Positions 28,519-37,303 of a stretch of DNA of 64,000 bases are shown here, piece after piece. The notes beneath the pieces are model-generated. The model saw only the letters and a list, made by a program, of their open reading frames with translations. It searched no databases and was not told where the DNA came from. The DNA is taken from positions 2,526,001 through 2,590,000 of the forward strand of contig NZ_CP139715.1 in NCBI RefSeq assembly GCF_034377285.1, given 5' to 3'. Each line of letters opens with the position of its first letter. Position 1 is the first letter of the stretch. The stretch comes from Thalassobaculum sp. OXR-137. GTDB taxonomy: Bacteria > Pseudomonadota > Alphaproteobacteria > Thalassobaculales > Thalassobaculaceae. The position numbers and the translations under genes were made by a program.

Positions 28519-28683
28519 CTAGCTCTTGGCCGGTACGGCAGGCAACCGGCCACGCGCCTGCCGGCAGCGGTCCGAGCAGTAGCGCACGCTCTCCCAGTCC
28601 CGTGCCCATTTCCGGCGCCAAGCGAACGGCCGGCCGCACGCGGCGCAGATCTTGGTGGGGAGCGTTGGTTTGCGATGGGCCAC
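28519..28683 (-). CDS. DUF2256 small zinc-ribbon-like protein
   Basis: A 54-residue protein matching the DUF2256 pattern: [20 protein letters not shown] then [12 protein letters not shown]. The four cysteines in two C-x2-C / C-x3-C pairs probably bind zinc. It starts with GTG, supported by GGAG seven bases upstream; there is no in-frame ATG. Members of this family are very often encoded beside cryptochrome/photolyase genes, and here the cryptochrome gene ends 23 bases upstream on the same strand. Function unknown; an accessory role for the flavoprotein is inferred from context only. Easily missed because of its size and start codon. Confidence 0.85.
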   Translation of the reverse strand: MAHRKPTLPTKICAACGRPFAWRRKWARDWESVRYCSDRCRQARGRLPAVPAKS

Positions 28684-28706
28684 GGGACGTCTCCAGCGCA
28701 GGGCGG

Positions 28707-30236
28707 TCAGAGGTCGAGGCGCGTCTGGCGGTCGTCCGCCGTCGCGCGCCGCCGACCGGATCCGGTGAAGGGCAGGCCGCTTTTTCGGCTGCCATGGCGA
28801 TCCTGAATCGCGTCCGCCGCCTCCCGGAAGGCCGTGTCCCCCCGCACGCCCCAGATCCGGGCGCGCGCCTCGCGGGCGGCGGTGACCGGCTCGACCACCG
28901 GGTCGGGATAGGCGAGGGCAAGATCCCGACGCTCCAGCGGTGAGAGCTTCCAGGGTGCGTGGATGAACGGCGTCGGCACCTGGGCCAGTTCCGGCACCCA
29001 GCGTCGCACGAACGTGCCGGCGGGATCGTGGTCGAGGCCCTGTTTGACCGGGTTGTAGATCCGCGCGGTGTTGATGCCGGTCGTGCCCGACTGCATCTGG
29101 GTCTGGCTCCAGTGGATGCCTGGCTCGTAATCGGTGAACAGGCGCGCCAGGTGCAGCCCCGGCTCCCGCCAGTCGTTCCACAGGTGATAGCTGGAGACGC
29201 TGACCAGCATCGCTCGCATGCGGAAGTTGATCCAGCCCGTCGCCGCCAGGGACCGCATGCAGGCGTCGACGAAGGGCAGGCCGGTGTATCCCCGGGCCCA
29301 GGCCTCGTGGCGCCGCTCGTCGAACCCGCGCAGGCCGGTATAGGCCGGATGCAGATCGCGGTGCTCGATCTCCGGCTCGCTTTCCAGCTTTTGGATGAAG
29401 TGGCAGTGCCAGTGGAGCCGGCCGGCAAAAGAGCGCAGCGCGCCCGGCCACCGGCCGACCTCGTCCCGGGGAAGACCGCGCAGACTGGCCATCCGACCCC
29501 AGGTCGCCTGGATCGCCTCGCGCATCGACAGGGTGCCCCAGGCAAGATGGGGGCTGAGCCGGGAACAGGCCTCCTCGGCCGTCAGCGGGCTGGACATGCC
29601 GCGCTGATAGCTCTCGCCCCGGCAGGCCAGGAAACTGTCCAGAAGCGCCGTGGCGGCTCGGGTCCCGCCCGGCTGCCGGTCCGGACAGGGCGGGTCGCGG
29701 AAATGGATTCCAGTCGGCGGCCTGATCGACCCGGGCTCGATGCCATCGACGGGGAGGAGGGTCCGGGGCGCCGGGGTGACGGGCTCCTGCATGAAGCGGT
29801 CCCAGCGGGCGGCCCAGCCGTCCCGGTCGCGCAGGCGCCGGAGGACCCCGTGCTGGGGCAGTTCTGTCCAGCGGATACCGGCGGCGCGCGCCCAGGCGCC
29901 CACCGCCCGGTCGCGGGCGAAGGTCCAGGCGCCGCCCGTCTCCTCATGGCTCCACAGACCCGAGATGCCGTAGCGCCGGTGCAGATCGTCCAGCACCGGC
30001 ACGACCTCGCCTTCGCGGACGACGAGCGGCGCTGCGCGGTCCGCCAGCGCGCCGCGCAGCTCTTCCAGGGACTCGGCGATGAAGTCCCAATGGCGTCGTG
30101 CCATGTCGGGCTGGCGCCACCATTCGGGTTCGACCACATAGAGCGGCAGGACAGGACGACCCGTCGCCGCCGCGGCGGCCAGCGGACGGTGGTCCATCAC
30201 CCTCAGATCCCGTTTGAACCAGACGACCTCGATCAT
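28707..30236 (-). CDS. Cryptochrome/photolyase family flavoprotein
   Basis: A 509-residue member of the photolyase-cryptochrome superfamily. The N-terminal alpha/beta antenna domain begins [21 protein letters not shown]. The helical FAD domain contains [20 protein letters not shown] then [14 protein letters not shown] and the motif [19 protein letters not shown], which resembles the cryptochrome-like proteins that travel with DUF2256 rather than classical class I photolyases. FAD should bind; whether it repairs DNA or only senses light cannot be told from sequence. It precedes the DUF2256 gene in what is probably a two-gene operon, downstream of pdxJ on the same strand (48-base gap). It lacks the ECF-type promoter seen for the other two photolyases. 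Confidence 0.88.
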   Translation of the reverse strand: MIEVVWFKRDLRVMDHRPLAAAAATGRPVLPLYVVEPEWWRQPDMARRHWDFIAESLEELRGALADRAAPLVVREGEVVPVLDDLHRRYGISGLWSHEETGGAWTFARDRAVGAWARAAGIRWTELPQHGVLRRLRDRDGWAARWDRFMQEPVTPAPRTLLPVDGIEPGSIRPPTGIHFRDPPCPDRQPGGTRAATALLDSFLACRGESYQRGMSSPLTAEEACSRLSPHLAWGTLSMREAIQATWGRMASLRGLPRDEVGRWPGALRSFAGRLHWHCHFIQKLESEPEIEHRDLHPAYTGLRGFDERRHEAWARGYTGLPFVDACMRSLAATGWINFRMRAMLVSVSSYHLWNDWREPGLHLARLFTDYEPGIHWSQTQMQSGTTGINTARIYNPVKQGLDHDPAGTFVRRWVPELAQVPTPFIHAPWKLSPLERRDLALAYPDPVVEPVTAAREARARIWGVRGDTAFREAADAIQDRHGSRKSGLPFTGSGRRRATADDRQTRLDL

Positions 30237-30284
30237 CGCCCTGAGATAGGCCGCCTGGACCCGGCAGCCAGGGTCGGCCGCGGT

Positions 30285-31028
30285 CTATTCGGCGACGGCG
30301 AGGCACTCCTTGTAGGCCCGCACCACCCCGTCCAGACCCATCCACAGGGCCTCGCCGATCAGGTGATGGCCTATGGAGACCTCGTCGATCCAAGGCACCG
30401 CCTTGGCCAAAGTCGGCAGGTTCTCCAGGGTGAGGTCGTGGCCGGCATTGACGCCGAGGCCGAGATCCCGGGCGGCGGCGGCGGTGTCGTGCACCGCCTG
30501 CAGGATCGCCGCGTTCTCCGACGTGCCGAAGGTCTCGAAATAGGGGCCGGTATAGATCTCGATCCGGTCGGCGCCGGTCTTGGCCATCGCGTCGGCGATC
30601 TTCGGATCGGCATCGGCGAAGAGCGAGACGCGGCAGCCCATCTCCTTCAGCTCGGCCACGAGCGGGGCGAGGAAATTGTGCTGGGCCGGCAGGTCCCAGC
30701 CATGGTCGGAGGTGGCCTGGTCGGGCGCGTCGGGCACCAGGGTGACCTGGTCCGGCTTGACCCGGCGGATCAGCTCGAGGAAGCGGTCGTCCGGATAGCC
30801 CTCGATGTTGAACTCGCGGCCGGCATAGGCCGGCTCCTTCATCACCTCGGCCAGGTCCAGCACGTCCTGCTCGCGGATGTGGCGGGCGTCGGGCCGGGGG
30901 TGCACGGTCACGCCGGCCGCCCCGGCATCCAGCACCGTGCGCGCCGCGCGGACCACCGACGGGTCGTCGTGGGGGCGGGTGTTGCGGAGGGTGGCGACCT
31001 TGTTGAGATTGACGCTGAGCGCGATCAT
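30285..31028 (-). CDS. pdxJ: Pyridoxine 5'-phosphate synthase
   Basis: A 247-residue TIM-barrel enzyme that condenses 1-deoxyxylulose 5-phosphate with 3-amino-1-hydroxyacetone phosphate to give pyridoxine phosphate in the DXP-dependent vitamin B6 pathway. The beginning (SVNLNKVATLRNTR), GVTVHPRPDARHI with the catalytic histidine, FNIEGYP, VTLVPDAP, and the phosphate-binding LGVNAGHDLTLENL and EVSIGHHLIGEAL are all family landmarks. The ATG of MIALSVNLNKV is chosen because GGAG lies six bases upstream; the frame is open eight codons further. Its substrate DXP is the product of the dxs gene at the window start, although the two are 29 kb apart. Confidence 0.95.
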   Translation of the reverse strand: MIALSVNLNKVATLRNTRPHDDPSVVRAARTVLDAGAAGVTVHPRPDARHIREQDVLDLAEVMKEPAYAGREFNIEGYPDDRFLELIRRVKPDQVTLVPDAPDQATSDHGWDLPAQHNFLAPLVAELKEMGCRVSLFADADPKIADAMAKTGADRIEIYTGPYFETFGTSENAAILQAVHDTAAAARDLGLGVNAGHDLTLENLPTLAKAVPWIDEVSIGHHLIGEALWMGLDGVVRAYKECLAVAE

Positions 31029-31132
31029 GCGGGGCTCCGGGGAAGGCTCCAAGCTTTTGGCGTGGTCATTGTATCAAGAATGAGGGGGCGGGTGGGACCA
31101 TCGGGTCGCGACGGCTTTTGGTCCAAGGCGCC

Positions 31133-32542
31133 TCAGCGATGCTCCGGGATCGACCGCAGCGCGTTGACGAGCGCTCCGAGAATGGCCAATCCCACCGCCG
31201 GCAGCAAGGCGAGATAGGTCCAGCGGGCCGCCGCCTCGATCACCGCCGTGTCCGGCGTGCCGCTCAGGCCGACCCGGTCGCCGACCACTCCGACCGCCGC
31301 AGCACCGAAGGCGAGGCCGAGCGACTGCATGGTCGGCAGGGTGGAGCCGACCCGGTCGCGGTCGGCGTCGCCGGCGGCGTCGAACACCCGCTTGGCCACA
31401 TGCCCCCAGGCGGTGCCGATGCCGAAGCCGAGCACGGCGATGGACGCGATGGCGAGGGGCAGCGGGCCCTGGGGCAGGAACAGCGCGGTGCCGAGGCATC
31501 CGGCGGCGGTGAGCATCGGTCCAATGCAGATGGCGGTCCGGGCCCGACCGGCGGCCAGGCCGGAGAACAGGATGGCCGCCGCGGTCCAGCTCAGGGACTG
31601 CACGGTGACGGTATAGCCCGCAACGAGCGGCGGCACGTCGTGCAGGAGCTGGAGGAAATAGGGGCCGTAGACCCCGGTCGCGACGGTCCCCATGGAGACG
31701 AAGAAGAAAAAGCAGGCGCCGGCGCCCAGCGGCGTGGTCGGCCGGAACATGTCGCGCGGGAAGATCGGGGTGGACGAGCGCCGTTCCCAGATCACCGCTG
31801 CGGCCAGGGCGATGACGGCCGCCACCGTCAGGCCGATTTCCTCCTGGGCATGCGCGCCCTTGCCGGTGGCGCCGACGAGCAGGGCGGCGAGGCCGATCAG
31901 GGCTAGGCGGAAGACCGGTGTGAGGCCGCCCTTCGTCTCGTGCTCGCCGTCCCTGACCGTCCGCACGACAAGGACCAGAAAGACGGCGCACACCGGCACC
32001 ATGGCAAAGAAGCCCCAGCGCCAGTCCTCCAGCTCGGCGAAGATGCCGCCGATCAGGGGGCCGGACAGGGCGGCGATGCCCCAGGCGCCGGAGACGGCGG
32101 CGAAGAGCCGGGCCCAGCTCTTCGGCGGATAGAAATCGCGGATCAGCCCGTGGGAATTCGCGATCAGCAGGCCCGAGCCGAGCCCCTGCAGCACCCGCGC
32201 GGCGAGCAGCCAGGGCATGGTCGGCGCGAAGCCGACCGCAGCCGATCCGGCGGCGAAGCCGAAGATCGCGATGGTAAGCGCCTTGCGGGCGCCGATGCGC
32301 GAGCGCACCAGCCCGCCGGCGGCGGTGGAGACGATCGAGCTCACCACGTACAGCGTGGTGGCCCAGGGCAGCAACTCCAGCCCGCCGATATCCCGCACGA
32401 CGCTCGGCGCAAGTGAGGAGAAAACGAAGAAGTTGACCGCATTGAGCAGGATGCCGAGGCCGATCATCACTGTGGCGACGCGGTAGTGCGGGCCCAGCAA
32501 CTCGCCCCAGCGCAGCAGACGGTCGTCCTGGTCGTCGGTCAT
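31133..32542 (-). CDS. Major facilitator superfamily multidrug-type exporter
   Basis: A 469-residue inner-membrane carrier with roughly 12-14 helices. Motif A-like loop GGLVRSRIGARKALTIAIFG and motif C-like LSGPLIGGIFAE (helix 5) indicate a proton-driven exporter of the DHA group. The protein has a long hydrophobic C-terminal half, and its loops are short. The ATG of MTDDQDD is preceded by GAGGGTGGGA, so the upstream GTG is not needed. A 21-base inverted repeat lies immediately upstream and includes that ribosome-binding site, suggesting regulated expression. The substrate is unknown; the chemoreceptor gene upstream on the same strand ends 95 bases before. Confidence 0.86.
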   Translation of the reverse strand: MTDDQDDRLLRWGELLGPHYRVATVMIGLGILLNAVNFFVFSSLAPSVVRDIGGLELLPWATTLYVVSSIVSTAAGGLVRSRIGARKALTIAIFGFAAGSAAVGFAPTMPWLLAARVLQGLGSGLLIANSHGLIRDFYPPKSWARLFAAVSGAWGIAALSGPLIGGIFAELEDWRWGFFAMVPVCAVFLVLVVRTVRDGEHETKGGLTPVFRLALIGLAALLVGATGKGAHAQEEIGLTVAAVIALAAAVIWERRSSTPIFPRDMFRPTTPLGAGACFFFFVSMGTVATGVYGPYFLQLLHDVPPLVAGYTVTVQSLSWTAAAILFSGLAAGRARTAICIGPMLTAAGCLGTALFLPQGPLPLAIASIAVLGFGIGTAWGHVAKRVFDAAGDADRDRVGSTLPTMQSLGLAFGAAAVGVVGDRVGLSGTPDTAVIEAAARWTYLALLPAVGLAILGALVNALRSIPEHR

Positions 32543-32546
32543 GCGT

Positions 32547-32596
32547 CCCACCCTCGAATTATAACAACTTTTTTCTTGTTCTAATTCGAGGGTGGG
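32547..32596. promoter_or_regulatory. Long inverted repeat over the MFS exporter leader
   Basis: Twenty-one bases (32547-32567, beginning CCCACCCTCGAATT) are repeated in inverse (32576-32596, ending AATTCGAGGGTGGG) with one mismatch and an eight-base loop CTTTTTTC. It ends four bases before the exporter's start codon on the minus strand and contains its Shine-Dalgarno region. It could be a repressor operator, a riboregulatory hairpin, or both; no T-run follows on the minus strand. Confidence 0.7.
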
Positions 32597-32637
32597 ACGG
32601 CGGAAAGCGTTTTTATGGGCGCAGGCCGGCCGACTGG

Positions 32638-34158
32638 TCAGGCCGCCTTGCTGGTCTTGAGCACCTGGATCTCCTGGCGGACCGTGGTGGAGGCGGTGTC
32701 GGCGATCTCGATCGAGGAGCGGATATCGTTGATTCCGCTGTCGATCTGGCTCACCGCTTCGGAGGTGACCTGCATGTTCTGGGAGATTTCCCGGGTCACC
32801 GCCGCCTGTTCCTCGACCGCGCCGCCGACCCCGGTGACGCTGGTCTGGATCTCGGTGATGGAGGTCTTGATCACCGACAGCGCCGAGACCACCGCGTCCG
32901 ACACCGACTGCATGGTATCGATCTCGGTGGAGATCCTGTCGGTGGCCTTGGCGACCTGGTTGGCGAGCGACTTCACCTCGCCGGCGACCACGGCGAAGCC
33001 CTTGCCGGCTTCCCCGGCCCGGGCGGATTCGATGGTGGCGTTGAGTGCCAGCAGGTTGATCTGCGCGGCGATGTCCTGGATCAGTTCGATGATGCCGCCC
33101 ATGGCCTCAGCCGACTTGGTGAGGTCGGCGACGGCGGTGTCGGCCGAACTGGTCTGCGCGATGGCCCGCGCGACCTGCTCGGTGGACATGGCGGTGCTGC
33201 GGGCGATCTCCTGCACCGAGCTGTCCAGTTCCTCCGCGCCGGCGGCCACCTGCTGAACCGTCGCCGAGACCTCGTGGGAGGCCTCCGCCGTCGCGGCGAA
33301 CTTGGCGTTGGCGACCTGAACCGCGTCGCCGATATGCTCCATGTTCTCCACCACCAGGGCGGCCAGGCGCTCGTCGCGCTGGCGGGCCTTCACGGCCTCG
33401 GTGATGTCCACCGCGAACTTCACAACCTTGAACGGCTTGCCGTTCATGTCGAGGATCGGGTTGTAGGTGGCCTGGATCCAGATCTCCCGGCCGCCCTTGG
33501 CGAAGCGCTTGAACTCGGCCTGCTGGAACTCGCCCAGCCGCAGGGCCGACCAGAACGACCGGTAGGCGGGGCTGGCCGCATAGCTGTCCTCGACGAACAG
33601 GCGATGGTGCTTGCCGACGATCTCCTCCAGCCGGTACCCCATCGCCGTGAGGAAAAGGTCGTTGTCGGACAGGATGGTGCCGTCCATGTCGAATTCGATC
33701 ACCGCCTGGGCCTTGCCGATCGCGGCGAGCTGACCGGCGACATCGGCATCCCGCAGCTTGCGGTCGGTGACGTCGGTGGCGAACTTGACCACCCGATAGA
33801 CCTTGCCCGAGGAATCGAGCAGCGGGTTATAGGTCGCCTGGATCCAGACTTCGTTGCCGGATTTGCCGAAACGCCGGAATTCCGCCTGCTGATACTGGCC
33901 CTTGCGGAGACGATCCCAGAACTGCCCGTAGGCCAGGCTCTCCGCCTCGGTCTTATCGATGAAGATGCGATGATGCTTGCCGCGGATCTCGCCGATGGAA
34001 TAGCCCATCGCCGCGCAGAATTTGTCGTTGGCGTCCAGGATCGTCCCATCCGGGGCGAACTGAATCACCGCCTGGGACATGTTCAAAGCTTGGTAGATGG
34101 CCTTGAGGTCCGATGTCGATGCGTGACCTTTGGCCGAACTGCCGAAATTCCAGTTCAT
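32638..34158 (-). CDS. Soluble methyl-accepting chemotaxis protein with two PAS domains
   Basis: A 506-residue chemoreceptor without membrane helices, so it signals from the cytoplasm. Two PAS domains in tandem, about residues 15-130 and 137-255, are similar to each other ([20 protein letters not shown] versus [20 protein letters not shown]). Each is followed by a PAC-type end such as [15 protein letters not shown]. From about residue 290 is the MCP signalling coiled coil, with the hairpin tip [20 protein letters not shown] then [20 protein letters not shown], which contacts CheA and CheW. The sensor input may be redox or oxygen through a flavin or haem, as in Aer-like proteins, but no ligand residue is certain. 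The ATG is supported by GAGGGG eight bases upstream. No chemotaxis genes adjoin. Confidence 0.93.
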   Translation of the reverse strand: MNWNFGSSAKGHASTSDLKAIYQALNMSQAVIQFAPDGTILDANDKFCAAMGYSIGEIRGKHHRIFIDKTEAESLAYGQFWDRLRKGQYQQAEFRRFGKSGNEVWIQATYNPLLDSSGKVYRVVKFATDVTDRKLRDADVAGQLAAIGKAQAVIEFDMDGTILSDNDLFLTAMGYRLEEIVGKHHRLFVEDSYAASPAYRSFWSALRLGEFQQAEFKRFAKGGREIWIQATYNPILDMNGKPFKVVKFAVDITEAVKARQRDERLAALVVENMEHIGDAVQVANAKFAATAEASHEVSATVQQVAAGAEELDSSVQEIARSTAMSTEQVARAIAQTSSADTAVADLTKSAEAMGGIIELIQDIAAQINLLALNATIESARAGEAGKGFAVVAGEVKSLANQVAKATDRISTEIDTMQSVSDAVVSALSVIKTSITEIQTSVTGVGGAVEEQAAVTREISQNMQVTSEAVSQIDSGINDIRSSIEIADTASTTVRQEIQVLKTSKAA

Positions 34159-34320
34159 CGCCGTCCCCTCGCTGGGCGTACTAAGGTTAATGGAGGATCT
34201 CACCAGATGGATAAGAAGACGTTAATTTCTGGTTGTATGGACAGATAATTTCCCGCGTCTGGAAATCCGCGAATAAATCCACTATTTACAAGGCGTGACT
34301 TGGCTAAAAGAGTGATTGAT

Positions 34321-34947
34321 ATGTCCGAGACGACGGTTGATCGCATCCTGTTCCGCCTGAAGACCCGGGGACCGGAGAGCATCGCCGATCTGAGCGCGGC
34401 GTTCGGCGTGACCAGCGAGGCGGTGCGCCAGCTTCTGGTGAAGCTGGAGGCCGAAGGGCTGGTCGCCTTCGAGGACCAACGCGCCGGACGGGGGCGCCCG
34501 AAGCGGCTGTGGCGGCTGACCGAGACCGGCCATGCGCGGTTCCCGGATCGGCATGCGGATCTGTCGCTCTCCTTGCTCGACGCGGTTCGGGCGGAGTTCG
34601 GCGAGGCCGGGCTCGACCGGCTGATCGCCCGGCGCGAGGCGGAGCAGCGCCAGGCGTATCTTCGGGCCACCGACGGAGCCGGCAGTCTGGAGGAACGGGT
34701 GGCCCGTCTGGCCGACCTGCGCCATCGCGAAGGCTACATGGCCGAATGGTGGCGCGAGGAGGACGGTGCGCTGCTGCTGATCGAGAACCATTGCCCGATC
34801 TGCGCCGCCGCCGCGTCCTGCCAGAACCTGTGCCGGTCCGAGTTGACCGTCTTCCGCGAAGCGCTCGGCAGCGACGCCACGGTGGAGCGGGTCGATCATG
34901 TGTTGGCCGGCGGGCGACGTTGCGCCTATCGGGTGACGGCGGCCTGA
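34321..34947 (+). CDS. SufR-like winged-helix regulator with a predicted Fe-S cluster
   Basis: A 208-residue transcription factor. The N-terminal winged helix (ILFRLKTRGPESIADLSAAF then GVTSEAVRQLLVKLEAEGLV, with the wing RAGRGRPKRLW) belongs to the DeoR/ArsR-like type found in SufR. In the C-terminal part three cysteines at about residues 158, 171 and 201 are arranged C-x12-C-x29-C within ENHCPIC and GGRRCAYRV, close to the SufR arrangement that carries a [4Fe-4S] or [2Fe-2S] cluster. The first ATG (MSETTVDR) is used; a TTG upstream is possible. It diverges from the chemoreceptor gene and is followed in 47 bases by a quinone oxidoreductase gene, its likely target. No suf genes are nearby. 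Confidence 0.82.
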   Translation: MSETTVDRILFRLKTRGPESIADLSAAFGVTSEAVRQLLVKLEAEGLVAFEDQRAGRGRPKRLWRLTETGHARFPDRHADLSLSLLDAVRAEFGEAGLDRLIARREAEQRQAYLRATDGAGSLEERVARLADLRHREGYMAEWWREEDGALLLIENHCPICAAAASCQNLCRSELTVFREALGSDATVERVDHVLAGGRRCAYRVTAA

Positions 34948-34994
34948 GCCACACTGCCTTCCAACCCAAAAGACCGATTTTCAGGGAGAGAAAC

Positions 34995-35969
34995 ATGCGC
35001 GCCGTGCTGTGCAAGGCCTACGGCTCTATCGACGATCTGGTGGTCGAGGAGGTGGCCTCCGCGCCGCTGGAGGCGGGCCAGGTCCGCCTCAAGGTGGCGG
35101 CCTGCGGGGTGAACTTCCCCGACGTGCTGATCACCCAGGGCAAGTACCAGTTCAAGCCGGAGCCGCCATTCTCGCCGGGCGGCGAGGTCGCCGGCACGGT
35201 GGCCGAGGTGGCCCCGGACGTTACCGGCTTCGCGGTGGGCGACCCGGTGATCGCGACGACCACCTGGGGCGGCTTCGCCGAGGAGATCGTCACCACCCCG
35301 GACCGCCTGATGCGGCGTCCCGACACGATGGACGAGGTCACGGCGGCCGGTTTCGCCATCACCTACGGCACGTCCTATCACGCCCTGGTACAGCGCGCGG
35401 CGATCAAGCCGGGCGAGACGCTGTTGGTGTTGGGCGCGTCGGGCGGCGTCGGCGTGGCGGCGATCCAGATCGCCAAGGCGCTGGGCGCAAAGGTGATCGC
35501 CGCGGCCAGCACGGCGGAGAAGCTCGCCGTCGCCAAGGCGCAGGGGGCCGACGAGGGGGTGAACTATGCCGAGGAGGGCTTCCGCGACCGACTGAAGGAG
35601 ATCACCGGCGGGCGCGGTGTCGATGTGGTCTACGACCCGGTCGGTGGCGATCTGCTGCAGCCGAGCCTGCGCTCGATGGCCTGGAACGGTCGGTATCTGG
35701 TGGTGGGTTTCGCCAGCGGCGAGATCCCCCAGGTGCCGGCGAACCTGACCTTGCTGAAGGGCTGTTCGGTTGTCGGCGTGTTCTGGGGCCAGTTCCGCCG
35801 CAACGAGCCGGAGGTGGACGCGGTCAACTTCAAGGCGCTGTTCGACCTACACGCGTCGGGCAAGATCAAGCCGCTGGTGAGCGAGACCTACCCGCTGGAA
35901 AAGGCGCGCGATGCCCTGGCGGCGCTCTCGGCCCGGTCGGTGACGGGCAAGCTGGTGCTGACGGTTTAG
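34995..35969 (+). CDS. NADPH:quinone oxidoreductase-type zinc-independent MDR protein
   Basis: A 324-residue medium-chain dehydrogenase/reductase of the quinone oxidoreductase type (QOR/crotonyl reductase-like). It has the GroES-like catalytic domain (VAACGVNFPDVLITQGKYQ, FSPGGEVAGTVAEV) and the Rossmann motif LVLGASGGVGVAAIQIAKAL. The zinc ligands of alcohol dehydrogenases are missing, as is usual for QORs, so it probably reduces quinones or enones with NADPH. AGGGAGAG precedes the ATG. It lies just downstream of the SufR-like regulator and is probably controlled by it, giving a redox-responsive pair; that is an inference from position. Confidence 0.92.
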   Translation: MRAVLCKAYGSIDDLVVEEVASAPLEAGQVRLKVAACGVNFPDVLITQGKYQFKPEPPFSPGGEVAGTVAEVAPDVTGFAVGDPVIATTTWGGFAEEIVTTPDRLMRRPDTMDEVTAAGFAITYGTSYHALVQRAAIKPGETLLVLGASGGVGVAAIQIAKALGAKVIAAASTAEKLAVAKAQGADEGVNYAEEGFRDRLKEITGGRGVDVVYDPVGGDLLQPSLRSMAWNGRYLVVGFASGEIPQVPANLTLLKGCSVVGVFWGQFRRNEPEVDAVNFKALFDLHASGKIKPLVSETYPLEKARDALAALSARSVTGKLVLTV

Positions 35970-36000
35970 GGAGCCCGCCCCGCTTCTTACTCGCTGCTCA

Positions 36001-36435
36001 CTCCCCGGATTTATTCCGGGGCGAGCGGGTGGGCCGGGGGCGGGCGCGTCAGATTTCGGGCGTCGGACGGGATTGCCCCGGAATAAATCCGGGGAGTGCG
36101 GAGTAGAGAGAATAGGCCAGCTTCTGCCGTCGCCTCGCCTCTCCCGCCTGCACCCTTACCTCCAGACACTCCCCGGATTTTTTCCGGGGTTAGCGGGTGG
36201 GCCAAGGGCGGGCGCGTCAGATTTCGCGCGTCGGACGGGGTTGCCCCGGAATGAATCCGGGGAGTGCGGAGTAGAGGGAATAGGACATTCTCTGCCGTCG
36301 CCTCGCCTCTCCCGCCTGCACTCTTACCTCCAGACACTCCCCGGATTTATTCCGGGGTTAGCGGGTGGGCCAAGGGCGGGCGCGTCAGGCTTCGCGCATC
36401 GGATGTGATTGCCCCGGAATGAATCCGGGGAGTGA
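36001..36435. repeat. 168-bp tandem repeat array with nested palindromes (gene-free 35970-36465)
   Basis: This gene-free interval holds about 2.6 copies of a 168-base unit starting at 36001, 36169 and 36337. Each unit opens with CTCCCCGGATTTATTCCGGGG and 55 bases later carries its inverse, perfect over 21 bases in copy 1 (36001-36021 with 36076-36096). Each arm is itself a palindrome (CCCCGGA-N5-TCCGGGG). The units differ only by scattered substitutions (TTATT to TTTTT, AATAAATC to AATGAATC). It is bounded by the quinone oxidoreductase and flavin reductase genes, which converge. The function is unknown. The 168-base period is divisible by three, so several frames stay open, but there is no credible gene. 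Confidence 0.92.
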
Positions 36436-36465
36436 GAGATGAGGGGAGGGGCGGGCGCCCCCGCC

Positions 36466-37101
36466 TCAGGTCGGGCCCGGCGCGCCTTCGGGGCGGAACA
36501 TCTCGAAGACTTCGGTCACCGTGGCGTAGTCGTAGTACCCCAGCCGCGAGACCGGCTTCCACTTGGTGACGTCCGCCTTGCCGCCGACGATGACGTCCTC
36601 GGACACGTGGATTCCGACGACCTTGCCGATCAGCATGAAGTTCCGATGCTTCGGGTCCCAGGATTCCATCTCGATGGTCTGCTTGTAGACGCATTCGAAG
36701 GAAATCGGCGCCTTGGCGACCCGCAGCGGCTTGACCAGGCGCGAGGCCGCACCCTCGATGCCGGCCGCCTCGAACTCGCTCTCGCCATGGGGCAGGGCGG
36801 CGGAACTCTGGTTCATGTCGTCCTTCAGCGCATGGGCGACGATGCTGAGGGTGAACTCGCCGGTCTGCTCGATGTTGAGCTGGCTGTCCTTCTTGCTGCC
36901 GTCGGGCCGGCTGCCGGTACCGAACACCACCTGGGGCGGGTTCGATGCCATGGCGTTGAAGAAGCTGTAGGGGGCGAGGTTGGTGCGGCCCTGATCGTCG
37001 ATCGACCCGATCCAGCCGATGGGGCGCGGGCTGCAGAAGGCCTTGAACGGATCGTGGCTGAACCCGTGCTCTTTATGCTGTCCCGGCTCGTAGAAGATCA
37101 T
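36466..37101 (-). CDS. Flavin reductase family flavoprotein
   Basis: A 211-residue FMN-binding protein of the flavin reductase-like (DIM6/NTAB) family with a split-barrel fold. SPRPIGWIGSIDDQGRTNLA, then PYSFFNAMASNPPQVVFG, is the classic flavin-binding N-terminal signature, and KDSQLNIEQTGEFTLSIV follows. Proteins of this type supply reduced flavin to monooxygenases or act as oxygenases; the partner is not evident here. The gene converges with the quinone oxidoreductase across the tandem repeats and diverges from the AEC carrier, with no operon partners. Confidence 0.9.
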   Translation of the reverse strand: MIFYEPGQHKEHGFSHDPFKAFCSPRPIGWIGSIDDQGRTNLAPYSFFNAMASNPPQVVFGTGSRPDGSKKDSQLNIEQTGEFTLSIVAHALKDDMNQSSAALPHGESEFEAAGIEGAASRLVKPLRVAKAPISFECVYKQTIEMESWDPKHRNFMLIGKVVGIHVSEDVIVGGKADVTKWKPVSRLGYYDYATVTEVFEMFRPEGAPGPT

Positions 37102-37303
37102 GCGCCTCTCCTGGTCTCTCTTTTCGTTGCAGAACTGGTGACGCAGCGGGCGTCGTTTGACAAGAGGCCGCGGGGAACGGCAGTCGTGCGCCGGGTCCTC
37201 TTGCAGGTGCGAAGGCGGTGGCGTGACGGGGAGCCCGAGCTCGGTTACATATCGGCAGCACTCGCCGGGCAGCCCGAGCCCTCAGCCATCGGAGTTCATC
37301 CGC

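Noticed and set aside
36011-36337. A repeat-containing coding sequence across the 168-base repeats
   Set aside because: The period is divisible by three so several frames stay open, but there is no ribosome-binding site or conserved coding pattern, and the palindromes explain the structure.
36001-36435. A CRISPR array
   Set aside because: The repeats are directly adjoining 168-base units with no short repeat-unique spacer arrangement, and no cas gene is present.
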